This document shows, one piece after another, positions 11,549-23,500 of a stretch of 64,000 nt of DNA (the stretch's first letter is position 1; every line of letters begins with the position of its first letter). Both the position numbers and the translations under genes were made by a program. The DNA is taken from NCBI GenBank assembly GCA_963922205.1, contig CAWUHX010000288.1, forward strand, positions 186,001-250,000, written 5' to 3'. The DNA is from Romanomermis culicivorax. Lineage: Eukaryota > Nematoda > Enoplea > Mermithida > Mermithidae. The notes beneath the pieces are model-generated. The model had not been told where the DNA came from, ran no database searches, and saw only the letters and a list, made by a program, of their open reading frames with translations.

Positions 11549-12118
11549 CCGTACACACTAGTTCAGAGATAATTGTAAAAAGCAAAAATTCAATTTTTTC
11601 CTTCCTGGAATGCAGACACATTACAGGCCGAAATATTTCTTTTCACAAAACAAAATTTGACACAAAAGCAAGGCACATTGATGTATTTTTATAAAACGCT
11701 TGTAGATTATAAAATGACAAAATCAGTACTATCGTCAAAATCGCCTACACAAAGTTTTTGCTGTAAAAGTATTCACTCAAAAATTGCTAAAGGTCAGGTG
11801 TGCAAGCTCACAAAGTCTGTGACACAGGGCAAAGCTTGAAACACTAATTGCTTTCAAGTTTTATTATTTACAGGCATTTCGAGAAAAACAGAAAATAGTT
11901 CGTACAGCACCGCACAATTGATTTGAACGGTGTTAAAAAATAAAATCATTAAACGTTATTTCACTGGTAAAATCCATATTGTCTTATCGATTGTAAACAC
12001 CTATCGACATCCATGTGGCAACTGTAAAAGAAAATTTCTATTCCCAAAACGAAATTATTCTACTTATATTGTATGGTATCGAAGCTTTCGAACTACTGTA
12101 CACAACAGTAATCATGAG
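11549..12118. other. Intergenic DNA, nothing identified
   Basis: AT-rich with no splice-bounded frame or repeat ends. It separates the foldback element from a small hAT MITE. Confidence 0.4.
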
Positions 12119-12519
12119 CATACATGCACAGCATAGAAATTCTGCTGGTCGTCAGTCAGGACCGGGGGTGGAATATAAATTTTTTTTGTTCTTGGTAATG
12201 AAAAAAAAGGTCTCAGAAAGCCTTCTAACGTCCAACAAGCATATTATTCAACCTATATTAGCCAGATATGTGAAATTATTGGCTCAAACAGCACTTTTTA
12301 AAGTTTTCATGTTACTTTTTTGGGATCAAGTATGATTTGTTTAGAAAAATGGTTGAAGTACAGCATAATTTCCATTTTTATAAGGACTTTCTCTTCTTTC
12401 GTGCTCATTTTCCTTCGTAATGTTCTCAATCATTGCTGGGAAAGTCAAATCTGCTGGGGGTCAATCAAAATCTGCTGGGGGTCAAAACCCCCAAACCCCC
12501 CCCCCCACGTGCATGTTTG
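12119..12519. mobile_element. hAT-like MITE with perfect 8-bp TSD
   Basis: The perfect duplication ATCATGAG flanks it (12111-12118 and 12520-12527). The ends are CATACATGCACAGC and, inverted, CAAACATGCACGTGG, sharing ACATGCAC. The right end has a CTGCTGGGGGTCAA direct repeat followed by a run of C. No coding frame. It resembles the elements at 28634-28769 and 52796-53026 in end sequence and terminal G/C tracts. Confidence 0.75.
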
Positions 12520-12618
12520 ATCATGAGGAAATTGGAAAATTTTAGTAGTAATGAAAATGAAATAGAGGGATGATCATCATGATGGGAAACTTAGATACTT
12601 CGTTCCATTAGACAGTCC

Positions 12619-13703
12619 TTACTTCCTCAGAACGTCGGTGATTCGATCCCTGACAGCGAAATCGTCGCAGTTATAAGCATTGCGATCACTGTTGACATAC
12701 ATGCAAGCGTATGGCATGCAGAGTTGAGGTCTGGAACGGCAGTTGGCGTGCCTGCAACAATGTTTTTTCGAAACCATGTCAGTTCATCAATACGACTACG
12801 AAATCTATATTGGCTGTTTATTGCTTTCAGAAATATAACCGCTGATCGTTATCTGATTTATTGCATTTTGATCAAAAAAATTTCTAACGAAAATTTTTTC
12901 TGCAATATTTTTCCTCACTGTTTGATTAGTTTGTGAATTTTGTCGAAATTTGATGCAGTAGTTCATAGAGTGGTGATACGATGCAAGGTTTTTCATCTAC
13001 TGATCACTTACGTATGAGCATAAACGTCTTTGAAATCCTGGAAGCATCTATCGAAGTCATGGCACCTGAAAAATGCAACTGAACAGTTCTGTCCAAAACC
13101 ACAAAACTTTTATCCGACAGTTTACTGTAAATTTGATTTTCAAGTTTTTTTGCGGCCATCATTACATTTTACTGCAAATTTCCTCACTTGCTTAGCTTTT
13201 CGTAGACCTTATTCGAAACGAATGAATCGCCGCAATCTATGCCGAAATGGCGTTCCAGTTTTTGGCAAGCTTGATCTATGCATGATCTTGGGTTATTCCG
13301 GCAATTTTGTTCTCTATAAAAATGGTATTTTCGACACAGTAATTTTGCATTTTCCAACCTTACTTATATCCTGCGGTGCAGCCGTACGATTTCACGACGA
13401 ATGAGCCTGGAAAAATTTGAATGAAAAACTACAGCAATTTGGTGCGCGTAGGATTTCAGATTTTCAGAACCTTCAATCTATCCCTTCGAAAATTACTGTA
13501 CTCTTTGAAGAACAATGTTTCACGCTCAAAAATGGATTATGAAATTAAAACAATAAAAAACTTTGATCGGAGTACATAAAATTTATTCCTGTGAATTTTT
13601 TCTACAAAAAACCTCAAAACTATCATTGAAAAAATTGTAGAATATTGATTGTTACCAAGAGCGTCTTACTCGATATCAGAGCAACGACAAATATCACGGA
13701 CAT
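12619..13703 (-). CDS. Secreted 11-cysteine protein, copy B2 (129 residues)
   Basis: Five exons on the minus strand: 13670-13703, 13364-13406, 13188-13313, 13012-13065 and 12619-12751. They total 390 bp, in frame to TAA. The start MSVIFVVALISSSFVVKS is a signal peptide split by intron 1 at the same place as in B1. The mature chain has the same 11 cysteines and the same internal duplication: CRNNPRSCIDQAC...C and CRSRPQLCMPYAC...C, separated by CHDFDRCFQDFKDVYAH. Introns 2 to 4 fall at identical positions and phases to B1, but introns 3 and 4 are much shorter (122 and 260 bp). B1 and B2 are clearly tandem duplicates about 7 kb apart in the same orientation; the transposon cluster between them accounts for most of the distance. 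Function unknown. Confidence 0.84.
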
Positions 13704-15319
13704 GATAAAAAATGTACCAAATATAAAATGAGATCAGATCAAAAGACGGAAAAGTCGAAAACTTATTTCTTCAATGTACGATTTGACTATTTATATAGTT
13801 TTTATCACATCGAGTCTATTCTGCTAAATATAGCAGTGATCAAATTTGATCATTCCATCTATAAAACAGGATTTCTAACGCGTAGGAGTTTTTAGGATAC
13901 AGAACAACGTCACAATTTAGAACCCACTTTCTTAAGTTCGACCTTGTGTGTGTGTGGAAGTTGAATGGGTAGTTGCACGTTGACATTTTTTGAACGATAA
14001 TCAAAATCCACGTAGTTACAGTAACCCAAACCTTAAAAATGTTTTAAGGTTTAGGCTTTTTTTGGTCTATGCACGGAATTCGTGATATTCTAGGTCCGTG
14101 AAGAATTGATATGAATAATAAAATTTTATAAAGTGAGTAATATTTCATATGTTGGCAATTTTTTGTTAATATATCATGGAGAACAGGATATTTATGGGCA
14201 TTCAGCGATTTTTTTGAATAAACTTTTTAAAATAAAACCTTACTATATAAGGCTTCAATGACAGAATTAAACAACGGCCTGTAACGCGAAAATAGCGGGA
14301 AAAATAAAAAAATTTAATAGATAGACTGTTCTTTATAAAATGCTTGTAAATTAAAGAATGACAAAAATACATTCCGTCCTCAAAGTTGTTTACACGAAGA
14401 TTTTTATTGTAGAATTTTTGACTCAAAAAATTTGCAAGGGTTAATTGAGGTGGCTCACAAATTTCGAATCCTATGTAATATATGGTTTGATTATTGTTGG
14501 GGTTAGGTGCACATGTTCGACATTCATGAAGTGGCGGAAGCGACTAATTTACATCGATTTATGTTGTCACTATTCGTGTGTTTCTGGTAACTTTTTCATT
14601 ATGTATTTTTGGATTAGTTTGATGCATAGCGCCCTCGTCGTCCGTATATTTTTTGTATTGTTTTCATTTGTATTGGCGACGTATTATTGGATGATTCCCA
14701 ATAGAAACTCAACACGGTAAATTGTATTGTTTTGTGAGCATAAGGGAGGTTCAGTTAGTTTAGGAAATTGGAGATGAGGGTAGAAACTTCTCTGTCAGAA
14801 GTGACAGTGTTCTGCCTGCGGTTTAGGGAGTTTCCTGGTGAGGTATCTGAGAGTCTGGAGAGTTTCGAAGTGTTCGTTTATTGTTAGCCTGTGGTTGAAC
14901 TGTTGCAACTTCCTTTGTATAAGCCCAAAGGTCAGTCTCATCCTCGAACACCTACAGCAGCTTAACATTATCCTAGAAGATCCCGAGCAGGAAAAATATC
15001 AAACAGTATTTGCTTTCCATGGTAAACTTTCTCATTCGACAAATCCATTGTACAGCTGAATTACACATCGGTTCCATATGATGAACCGAATGGCTTAAAT
15101 GTACAAATCCAGGAGTTCCATGAACGAGCAGGACCTTGAAGCATCTCTTATTGACGTCACAGTATAGTTTAAATTCAATGAATGACTTCGAAAGCAAGAC
15201 ATCCCCTAAATTTGCAACGAAAATTACAAAAAAAAACAGTGCCAACTGTATATTTTTATTTGACTAACCAACATCATTTATGGTAATTTAAAGGCACTTG
15301 TAAACTCATATAGTCCTTC
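13704..15319. other. Intergenic DNA between B2 and C1
   Basis: It contains the B2 promoter region and AT-rich spacer. Several short frames encode hydrophobic residues (for example 14445-14720) but lack splice support or similarity I recognise. Confidence 0.35.
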
Positions 15320-18300
15320 TGGATATAAAATTTGATTGTATCATGTGATAAATCCCTCTGTAGTAATACATTTGAATTTTTAATATAATGTTGATCTTTC
15401 AGACTTCGGTCGAAGTCGGGATAGTTCATAAGAATAAATGTGGATTCATCATTGATGTTCGAACAGATGAATTATACAGAAAATGTTCGTATTCGTGAAG
15501 GTCACCCTAAAATAAATGTAGAACCTGTCAATCACACAGGTTTCACGTTGATGAAATGGAAAAAAATGGCTTGGTGTCGAGATCTGAAACAATATTTATG
15601 ATAGCATCCGAACAAAATCAATCAACATAGCTTCATTAAAATACAAATCAAATCTCTTCTCTCGGATGTTGTCTGTTTATACATTTTCCTCGTTTTTGGC
15701 TCCAAGTGCTAATGTCGCATGACTTTTGAAGGCCTTCTCGTGGTTCTGTGGAAAGAAATTGAATACTCACTCTGTAAAAATAAATTATCCAAATGAGTTT
15801 TACCTGATATTTTGTAGAATTCGAAAACGCTATTCAAATTAGTTGCTTTTTGTGTAGTATCATTCTTGTACGTCGATGAGCAATCAATTTGACGTAGATA
15901 CTCCAAAGTTACTCCTTGGTACAAGAAGCACTTTCCACTTTGAGAATCCTTAACCATAAGTATGCATTTGGTGTAGTTTTCGTTCGAAGACTGATCACCC
16001 TCGATGTTGAATATTTGTATCCATTGGTTATCATTTGTGCAATTTGAAAGGGCTGAATTCCTAAACAATTGCAAAACATGCATTGATAAGTTTTGAATTA
16101 TTATTTCATAACAGTATGCTATTGCGTCGTTCAGAATTTTCTTGAAATTGGTCAGAAATTCGGTTAAAAACGCAGAAAAACCTTGATCCACATCATAAGC
16201 TCTCTACAATTCAATTTTTTCATTTAAAGGCTTGATCAGCCAATCAGGAAGTAAAATGAGTTGTCGTCGTCAAGATACATTGATTCTTAAAACAGCACCA
16301 ATCATAAATGTTCTGCCAAGAACATTTTTTTGTGATCCCACAGCACTATACCAAATATGTAGGATACAATGAAAAAATCAACATAGGTATACAAACCTGA
16401 TCGACAGGGTTTCTGAAAATTTGGAAAAATAAAACACCCCCGTTGGGCCTAAAATCTAGATATATTTCAAGCCTGCATTATGCCGAGTTTCATCAGTAAA
16501 TTTATGAGGAGATTTGAATTCAGTTTCTTTGCATAAGGCTATAGTAAACCCAACTTTGAATTGAAACTTCCTACTGTACAACACACGTGATTAGTTTAAT
16601 TTAAAAATGGAGAGATGAAAAATATTGTTTGCCATGAGGGTTACTCATATGCTAAAAGAGTGCACAATCTACGAACCAGAAGTACAGGATCCTCAAACAG
16701 GCAAAATTTCCTCCACCACGTCACCTAGGTTTTTCCGAACCATATGTCACACGACTAATAATTTGACGTTTTCAAATTTTACAGTAGTATTAACAATATA
16801 TTAGTGAAATTATGTATATTTTCATTTTGATGCCGACCCAGTGGTAGCCGCGTGGTTTATAAAATCTTAAGCTAAAGGTTTGACGCATTGCCATCTACAA
16901 TGCATTTAGTGGTACTTCATATCTCTGAAAATTTACTGATGAAATTCGACACCATGCACACCAAAAAAATATATTTTGGATCCAACAGTTTTTGCGATTC
17001 TAGGAGGTGTCGTCGCCTACTTTTACATGTTTTTTCAAGTTTGCAGAAACCCTGTTGATTTTAAATTTTGGGTTTGTATACTTGCATTGCCCCCTTTCAA
17101 AGTATCCTTCATCTTTGGTACAGTGCACTTTGCTGTTGGATCAAAAAAAATTTTCCTCATATCATGGCATTTCCATAAGTATGTGTATGACACTAACATC
17201 GGGGTTTCACAACATAGCACATCAATTTTTTATTGCCATGTAACACAACAGAATCGGAATCGAAATACTTTCCTGGAAATATAGATTACTATGTTTGACT
17301 GTCTCTATAACTTTAGGGATATGAAAATTCTTTGTTCAAGATAACTGTGGGTAAGAAATATAGGGCAGGAAAAGTTCCACTATTTGAAAAGTGGATCTGC
17401 AAGTACAGAGCCATAGAGACTTTGCATACAGAACTATACTTCAGATCTGACATGGAGTCGGACTTTCTTAGCTTACTGGATCGAGTCTGATTTTACAGTT
17501 CACTGCAATTTGGAGTTCAACCCGTATTAGTTAACAGTGAACTACAGCAAAATTATCAAGTGCAAATCTAAATTTAAGATCTGTTTCGCCTAACCAAGTT
17601 TTGGCGTTAGGATAGGCCTCCCACAAATATCCCGAGGCGTTATAATTGAACAATCTGTAAGTCGTGGGCAGCGTTGGGTGTTTGACTAAGAACCACAAAA
17701 ACGTAGGTCGGTCGGTCTGTGATGTCGTACTCGCTATATCTTTCAAATTTTTTTGAACGTAGAATCTGCCGTTAGCATGCGCCATCGTTTTGACTTTGTA
17801 GAGTGTATTCTCTCGAACTTGATCCAAACAAGCTAGAAAAGTTAGTGTTCGGATTGGTAAACAACTACACCTTTGATTGAGATTTATCTCTCATACGGTA
17901 ATGCAAGAGTGCAAGCAAGAACAGGAAAAAATGAAAATTGTAAAATAGTTTTGAGAAACATTTTGATATGATCGACGCAGCAATCTCATTTAATATGGCT
18001 AAATTACGGATTAAATACGGAAAAAATAGTAAGAAAATTATTGTAATCAATGGAAAATTTTTTTCGTCAGTGAGCGGCAAACGGAAGTCAAAATTTCTCG
18101 AGTAACATTCAGGTATTCACGCATTCCTTCCGAATCGACTGTGTTGAGCATGATGATTTTGGTCTTTCCTATTCTCATGGAAAAAATTAGCGTTTTTCTA
18201 CAATATAAAGTTTACCACTAAGTAAAAATTAGGTCTATAGTTTTAAATTAAATGGACTATTGTAAGGATTAACGTTTTTGTGTATGGGTTTAGGGTACAG

Positions 18301-19480
18301 GTTAGGTTAAGGTTAAGATTAAAGGATTAGAAAGTAAGGTTAACACATCGGATTACTTTAGCCAAGTGTAGAATTCAGAGTTCATGACGAATGATTCATA
18401 ATGAAAATAGGATTTATGACAATCGATTGATGGATCATTATAATTAGTTTTGATATAGCTTAGTTCAATAGTGTCATGATCGAATATATTTCAAATTTTT
18501 TATAATGAAATGCGGGCTACTACTATTACATCGACAAATATGCAAATATATAGTAAAAAAAGGGGAGACACCGTCCTCAAAAGTTTTGGTAGTTCTGATG
18601 ATTATAGACTAACGATGATAGCCACAAAGCTGATAGAATAACTGATTTACTGTTGGGCATTTATCTTTTTATCCGAATTTGGATAGGAATTTAGAGAGAC
18701 ATTGGTTATAGAAAGTTCCCAAAAATGTTAAGTGTGGGTAACGTCAAGAAAAGGAAAATGTGAATTTGACTTTAGGGTTAGAGTTGAAGGAAAAAATTCT
18801 ATTCCCTGGAAAAATGTTTTAGGTCAGAATATTTGGGTTTGATTTGGTGAAAAGTTAGCTTCCGTGGGTTTGTGAGTGACAGTTGGAGAAAATGATGATA
18901 TTTCACAAGAATAATGAAAGCAAGAAAGTAATTTGAGAATCGGTTATGCTCTGTTACAAAAAAATCAGATAAAAATTAGAAATTGGTGATCTATATACTA
19001 ATAGGGCAGGTTCCTACCAATATGCGTTTTATCATTTACAGTAAAGTTGCTCTGAAAATTCAAATTCCTACATACTCACCATCTCTCATTTTAACGAAAG
19101 TCAGTAAAAATATAATGGTATGCATTTTAACGCACTTGTTAACCAGCACACAGGATCCAAATTTTAGTCTCCTGTAACTTGTTTTCTCGACGTTATATGC
19201 TAATTAAATGCCAGGTGCATAATATAAAAACCCAGTTCCATCGTTACTATAGCTATAATATCTATCCTTCATCATATGCGTAGTTGCAAATTTTCGAGAT
19301 TGAAATCAAATTAATCTTTTTAGATCATAGTAGTTTTGATAACATAAAAAATTATCAACAGGATGTGACTAAAGTGGAGTTACCCCGATAGATCCAACTA
19401 AATTTTTTGATGTAACAGCAAATAGGTTGAGACTCCAGCAAAATAAGAAAAGGAAACATGAAAAGTCGGCAGGACTGTCA
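15320..19480. repeat. Segmental tandem duplication, unit 1 (carries C1)
   Basis: Unit 1 matches unit 2 (20200-26140) beyond the exons. Shared non-coding words include TATCATGTGATAAAT with TTGATCTTTCAGAC downstream of the gene, TACTTTCCTGGARATRTA in intron 1-2 sequence, and AATATGCAAATATATA with CATACTCACCAT around exon 1. The order is collinear, so a whole gene with its flanks was duplicated. Confidence 0.75.
15648..19125 (-). CDS. Unrecognised secreted protein, copy C1 (212 residues)
   Basis: Four exons on the minus strand: 19080-19125, 17595-17832, 15804-16060 and 15648-15745, total 639 bp in frame to TGA. Exon 1 encodes MHTIIFLLTFVKMRDA, a signal peptide. It lies 1.2 kb upstream but is supported by an identical-phase counterpart in C2 with the same GTGAGTATG donor. 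Exon 2 encodes CLDQVRENTLYKVKTMAHA and then FLWFLVKHPTLPTTYRLFNY plus SGYLWEA. Exon 3 encodes CTNDNQWIQIFNIEGDQ and later KCFLYQG. Exon 4 encodes a basic Cys-containing tail. There are several N-glycosylation sequons (NAS, NCT, NYT, NDT). The repeated aromatic/hydrophobic beta-strand-like pattern could suit a beta-trefoil fold, but that is a guess; no family is recognised. The exon 2 donor is the weak GTTAGG, where C2 has GTAAGG. Confidence 0.78.
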
Positions 19481-20538
19481 ACTCTAGTTTGTATAGTCAA
19501 GAAGTTTATCAGATTACAGTGTTCATTCATATTGTCACTCTTTAGATTTCCCATTTCTGTAATCGTCAAACACTGTTTGAATTGATTGAGTCTGATAATG
19601 TGAAACACTAATTTTTTTATCTATCTTGCTCCTTTAAAGTTCGAATAAAATTTAACAGAAGCTGCTACTGGAGAACAAGAATTGCATAATCATTCTACAG
19701 TCTGTCTTTTATAAAATGCTTTGAACATATGATTTTTTAGTCAAAAATAATAAAAGTTGGTTGAATACTAATTTTCGTTCCTACGCGACATAAGGTTTAG
19801 CAGAATAATGGTGAAAATATTAAATAACTCATACTTTCTAGTCTATATTTCAGTACTTTTTATACTCCATATTATGGCATTAACTTTAGGTCGTTTTGTC
19901 TCAAAAACTGCATACAATCTCAACTTTTAAAAACTACAGACATTGACTACAGAGCATGAGCTGTTACTCTCCGTTCCATGGATGAAAAATATTATCTACA
20001 GTTAGACGTGTTTGGTCATGATAACTCAATTTCAGAGCAATAACCAATCCAGCCTTGTTGATGGAACTTTTCAGTAGCGACACACTAAGATAGTAATGAC
20101 TATATCCTGATAAATGCAGAGTGGAATCAACAACCATCTATGGCAATCCATATTCTAATGCAGCACTCTGGATCACGATTTTCAAACACATTCCTAGATA
20201 CAAATTTGATGCTATCATGTGATAAATGTTTTTGAAACTCTCTGTATAAAACATTTGAAATTTTACTGTTTTGTTGATCTTTCAGACATAGATCGAAATC
20301 TAAAAACTTCACGGGAATAAATTTTAATTAAGCTCATATAATAAGGAAATGATCAATTACAGAGAAAATGTTTAAAATTCCTTAAACTAGCTCTAAAATA
20401 GATTTACAGCTACTGGTTCGACCTGCTTCTATGTTATGTTTCTGATGAAATAAAAAAATTGCCAGATGTCCAGATCTGACACTTTATTTGCGATTTTAAT
20501 AGCATGTGAGAAAAATCAATCAACGATGCTTCATTAGG

Positions 20539-23500
20539 TCACAAATTAAATATATCCTTTGGATGTCGTCTACTTTTACACTTCCGTGGTTTTCGGCTCC
20601 AACTGCTAACATCGCAGGACTTGTGAAGATGCTCTCGTGGTTCTATGAAATGAAATTGAATAATCTGAAAAAGTTAATCATATTGCAAAATGATCATGTA
20701 AGCCTTACCTGATGTTTTGTAGAATTCGAAAACGCTATACAAATTAGTCGCCTTTTGTGTAGTATCATTCTTCAACGCCCAAGAACAATTAATCTGACGT
20801 AGAAATTCAGTTAATCCCTGGTACAAAAAACACTGGCTACTTTTCGAATCTTTAACCAAAAGTATGCATGTGGTGTAGTTTTCGTTCGAAGACTGATCAC
20901 CCTCGATGTTGAATATTTGTATCCATTGGTTATCATTTGTGCAATTTGATAGGGCTGAATTCCTAAACATAAGTATATTTTGCAAAGATGGCTTAGTAAA
21001 TTTGGAGGTGTTAATTCATCACCATAAACCATGTTTAGAAACTTTCAGTTCTTTTAATTTTTCTAATTATTCATGAAACAAGGTTCTGCTCTGTCCAAAA
21101 TCTGTCACAAGTGATTGCAAAACGAATCTCTTATTTTCACTATGTGCAAGAAAGATATTGATGAGTTCTACTATCCAGTGAAATACATTTCACAAGATTG
21201 CTAACAAAAATGGATGCAGCGACTACCATCCACCAGCAACCAGGTGGCTGATTGCTGCTGGCAGGATCCTAACAGAAACCCTGTCACTCGAGCGGCAACC
21301 TGGTGGCAGGAACTTGGGTAGACAACCTACCTAGCCATTGTTGTGGCTCATGCAAAAGCTCCTTTGTTGCTATATGGTTTCTATAAAATATTCGAAGATA
21401 AATCTGTGTCATCCCGACGGATTTGGGTTAAAAAATGTATTTCTAAACGCCAAGAAAACGGTTCCTTCAATCAACTTAATCTTGCTAGCACGATAAGTAT
21501 TATTTTTGAAATTCGCTTCTTTTAGATTTCAAAGGCACGCTTCTTACTGAACTGGAGTTTCAGTTGATTCGGTATCCCAAATCACAGCCATCAAAAGGTG
21601 TATCGTATTTTGAATCAGCACAGATCTGTACTAAATATGCCAAGTTGCCATCAAAAAATCCATCAGTGTTCGATCGATGTTGCAGGGCGTTATGACGCAG
21701 CAAATACAATAAGAGGATAATCTTTACGCCAATGCTATGACATTGCTTGGAGATAGTCATTTCATGGAACAGTATGGTTTTTGGTGGTAAATCGAAAATA
21801 CATGTAACAAGGGGATTGAATGGGCGTCCCCCAAATTTCAAAACCCCAACATAATTTAAAAAACTTTATCTCTCCCAATTTTTTGGGAATTTTAAGAAAA
21901 TATTGCTACTTTTCTATTTTGTTGGCTGAAATTAAATGCTCAGAAGTCAGCCGAAAATAATCACAATGCTCTAAAACTTCGTTTTTAGACTTTTCTCAGC
22001 ATTCTTTTTTTATTTCCAACAAAAAACTGCTTGTAAGATTTCTACGTGAAATTTCCCCCAATGCAAATTTTAAGAATTTCTTGGCTTTTTCAACAATCCT
22101 GCAGCTTTACATGCAGAGAATAGTACCTTCTACTAAATTATAAAATTTTGCATAGTTTTGGAAATTTTTTTTGAATAGTTAAAAATTTTCGTAAAAAGCA
22201 GTAATTTTGAAGGTCAACCAGAATTCAGCTCGGGGTCAGGATCCCCAGCCAACCATTTCCTCAAGACTAATTAACGAAAGCCTGCTTCGTTGTTGTTCTT
22301 AGTTCTGCGATCTAATTATTGAGTCTTAATGTCACGCGTCCCGGTGTCCTGCATACAAATGTCCTGCATCATACTGTTTACATCCTTATGTCTACATCCT
22401 ATTGTCTAGTGTGGATAGTGGTGTGCAGCATATGAACGGGTCGCACAGTTCGGTTCACACTGTTGACCATTAGATACAAACATTGCAAAAAATCTGATGA
22501 TTGTGCTCCCTATGTATCATGTGTACGTTATTTGCTGTCTTGCTTCCAAGAGAAAATCTTCTCCAGGCCAAAGCCTGGAATGTCAAATTGACCATTGTCG
22601 AGTTTTGTCCCAGTCTAGTATCCTTAACTACAAGTATTTTTCTTTAGTGATGTGTTGAAATTGAACGCAATTGGTAAAAGGTATAAGAAAAAATTTTTTT
22701 CTACATTAGAAATCCTCTACAAATCTGTGAAAAAACGTAATTTTTCATTTCGAAAGCTTGTCAAGCCAGTCAGGGAGTTAGATGACATGATACCAGCATG
22801 AAACGCACTAGCGATCTTGCTTCTTAAAAATCAATAATATCATTGCACATTGTGATTCCCAGACTGATTCGAAATCGCTGATTCAATCAGGGTTCCACAA
22901 AAGAGCTCATCAACTTCTTGTTGCCAGAAAACGAGTTCCTCTTACAGAATCAGAATCGGAGTACTTTCCTGGAGATGTAAATCACTGTTTCCACTGTTGT
23001 ACTATGAATTATTTGGCTGTCTGTATTTTTAGGTGTACAAAACGTCACTGCAGAAAAGTACTTGGAGACGAGTTGGTGTCATTTTTCGAATATCTAACCT
23101 ACAAGTGAAGAAAAATAGAAATTCCTGGAATCGTACTTTCTTGCCTTATTGAATCCTGTCTGATTTTACAGTTCCCTCATAAAGTTTAAAAGCTGCTTGG
23201 GAGCCTGAAATTAACGGTAATTAAAGTCAAAATTTCGCATCTGATTCACCTTACCAAGTTCTGGCTTTTGGATTGGCTTCCCACAAATATCCCGTGACGT
23301 TATAATTGAACAATCTGTAAGTCGTGGGCAGCATTGGGTGTTTGACCAGGTACCACAAAAATTTAGGTCGATAGGTTTGTGATCCCGAACTTATTACACT
23401 ATCTTCCAAATTCTCTTGAGAGTAGAAGCTGCCTCTAGCGTGCGCCATCGTTTTGATTTTGTAGAGTGTATTCTCTCGAACATGATCCAAACATGCTGGA

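Noticed and set aside
17865-18080. Hydrophobic minus-strand frame as the signal-peptide exon of C1
   Set aside because: It lacks an ATG in the phase needed, and the alternative ATG reading gives the wrong phase. The 19080-19125 exon fits and is conserved in C2.
18240-18360. Telomere-like TTAGG words (GGTTAAGGTTAAG)
   Set aside because: Only a few irregular repeats, not a hexamer array.
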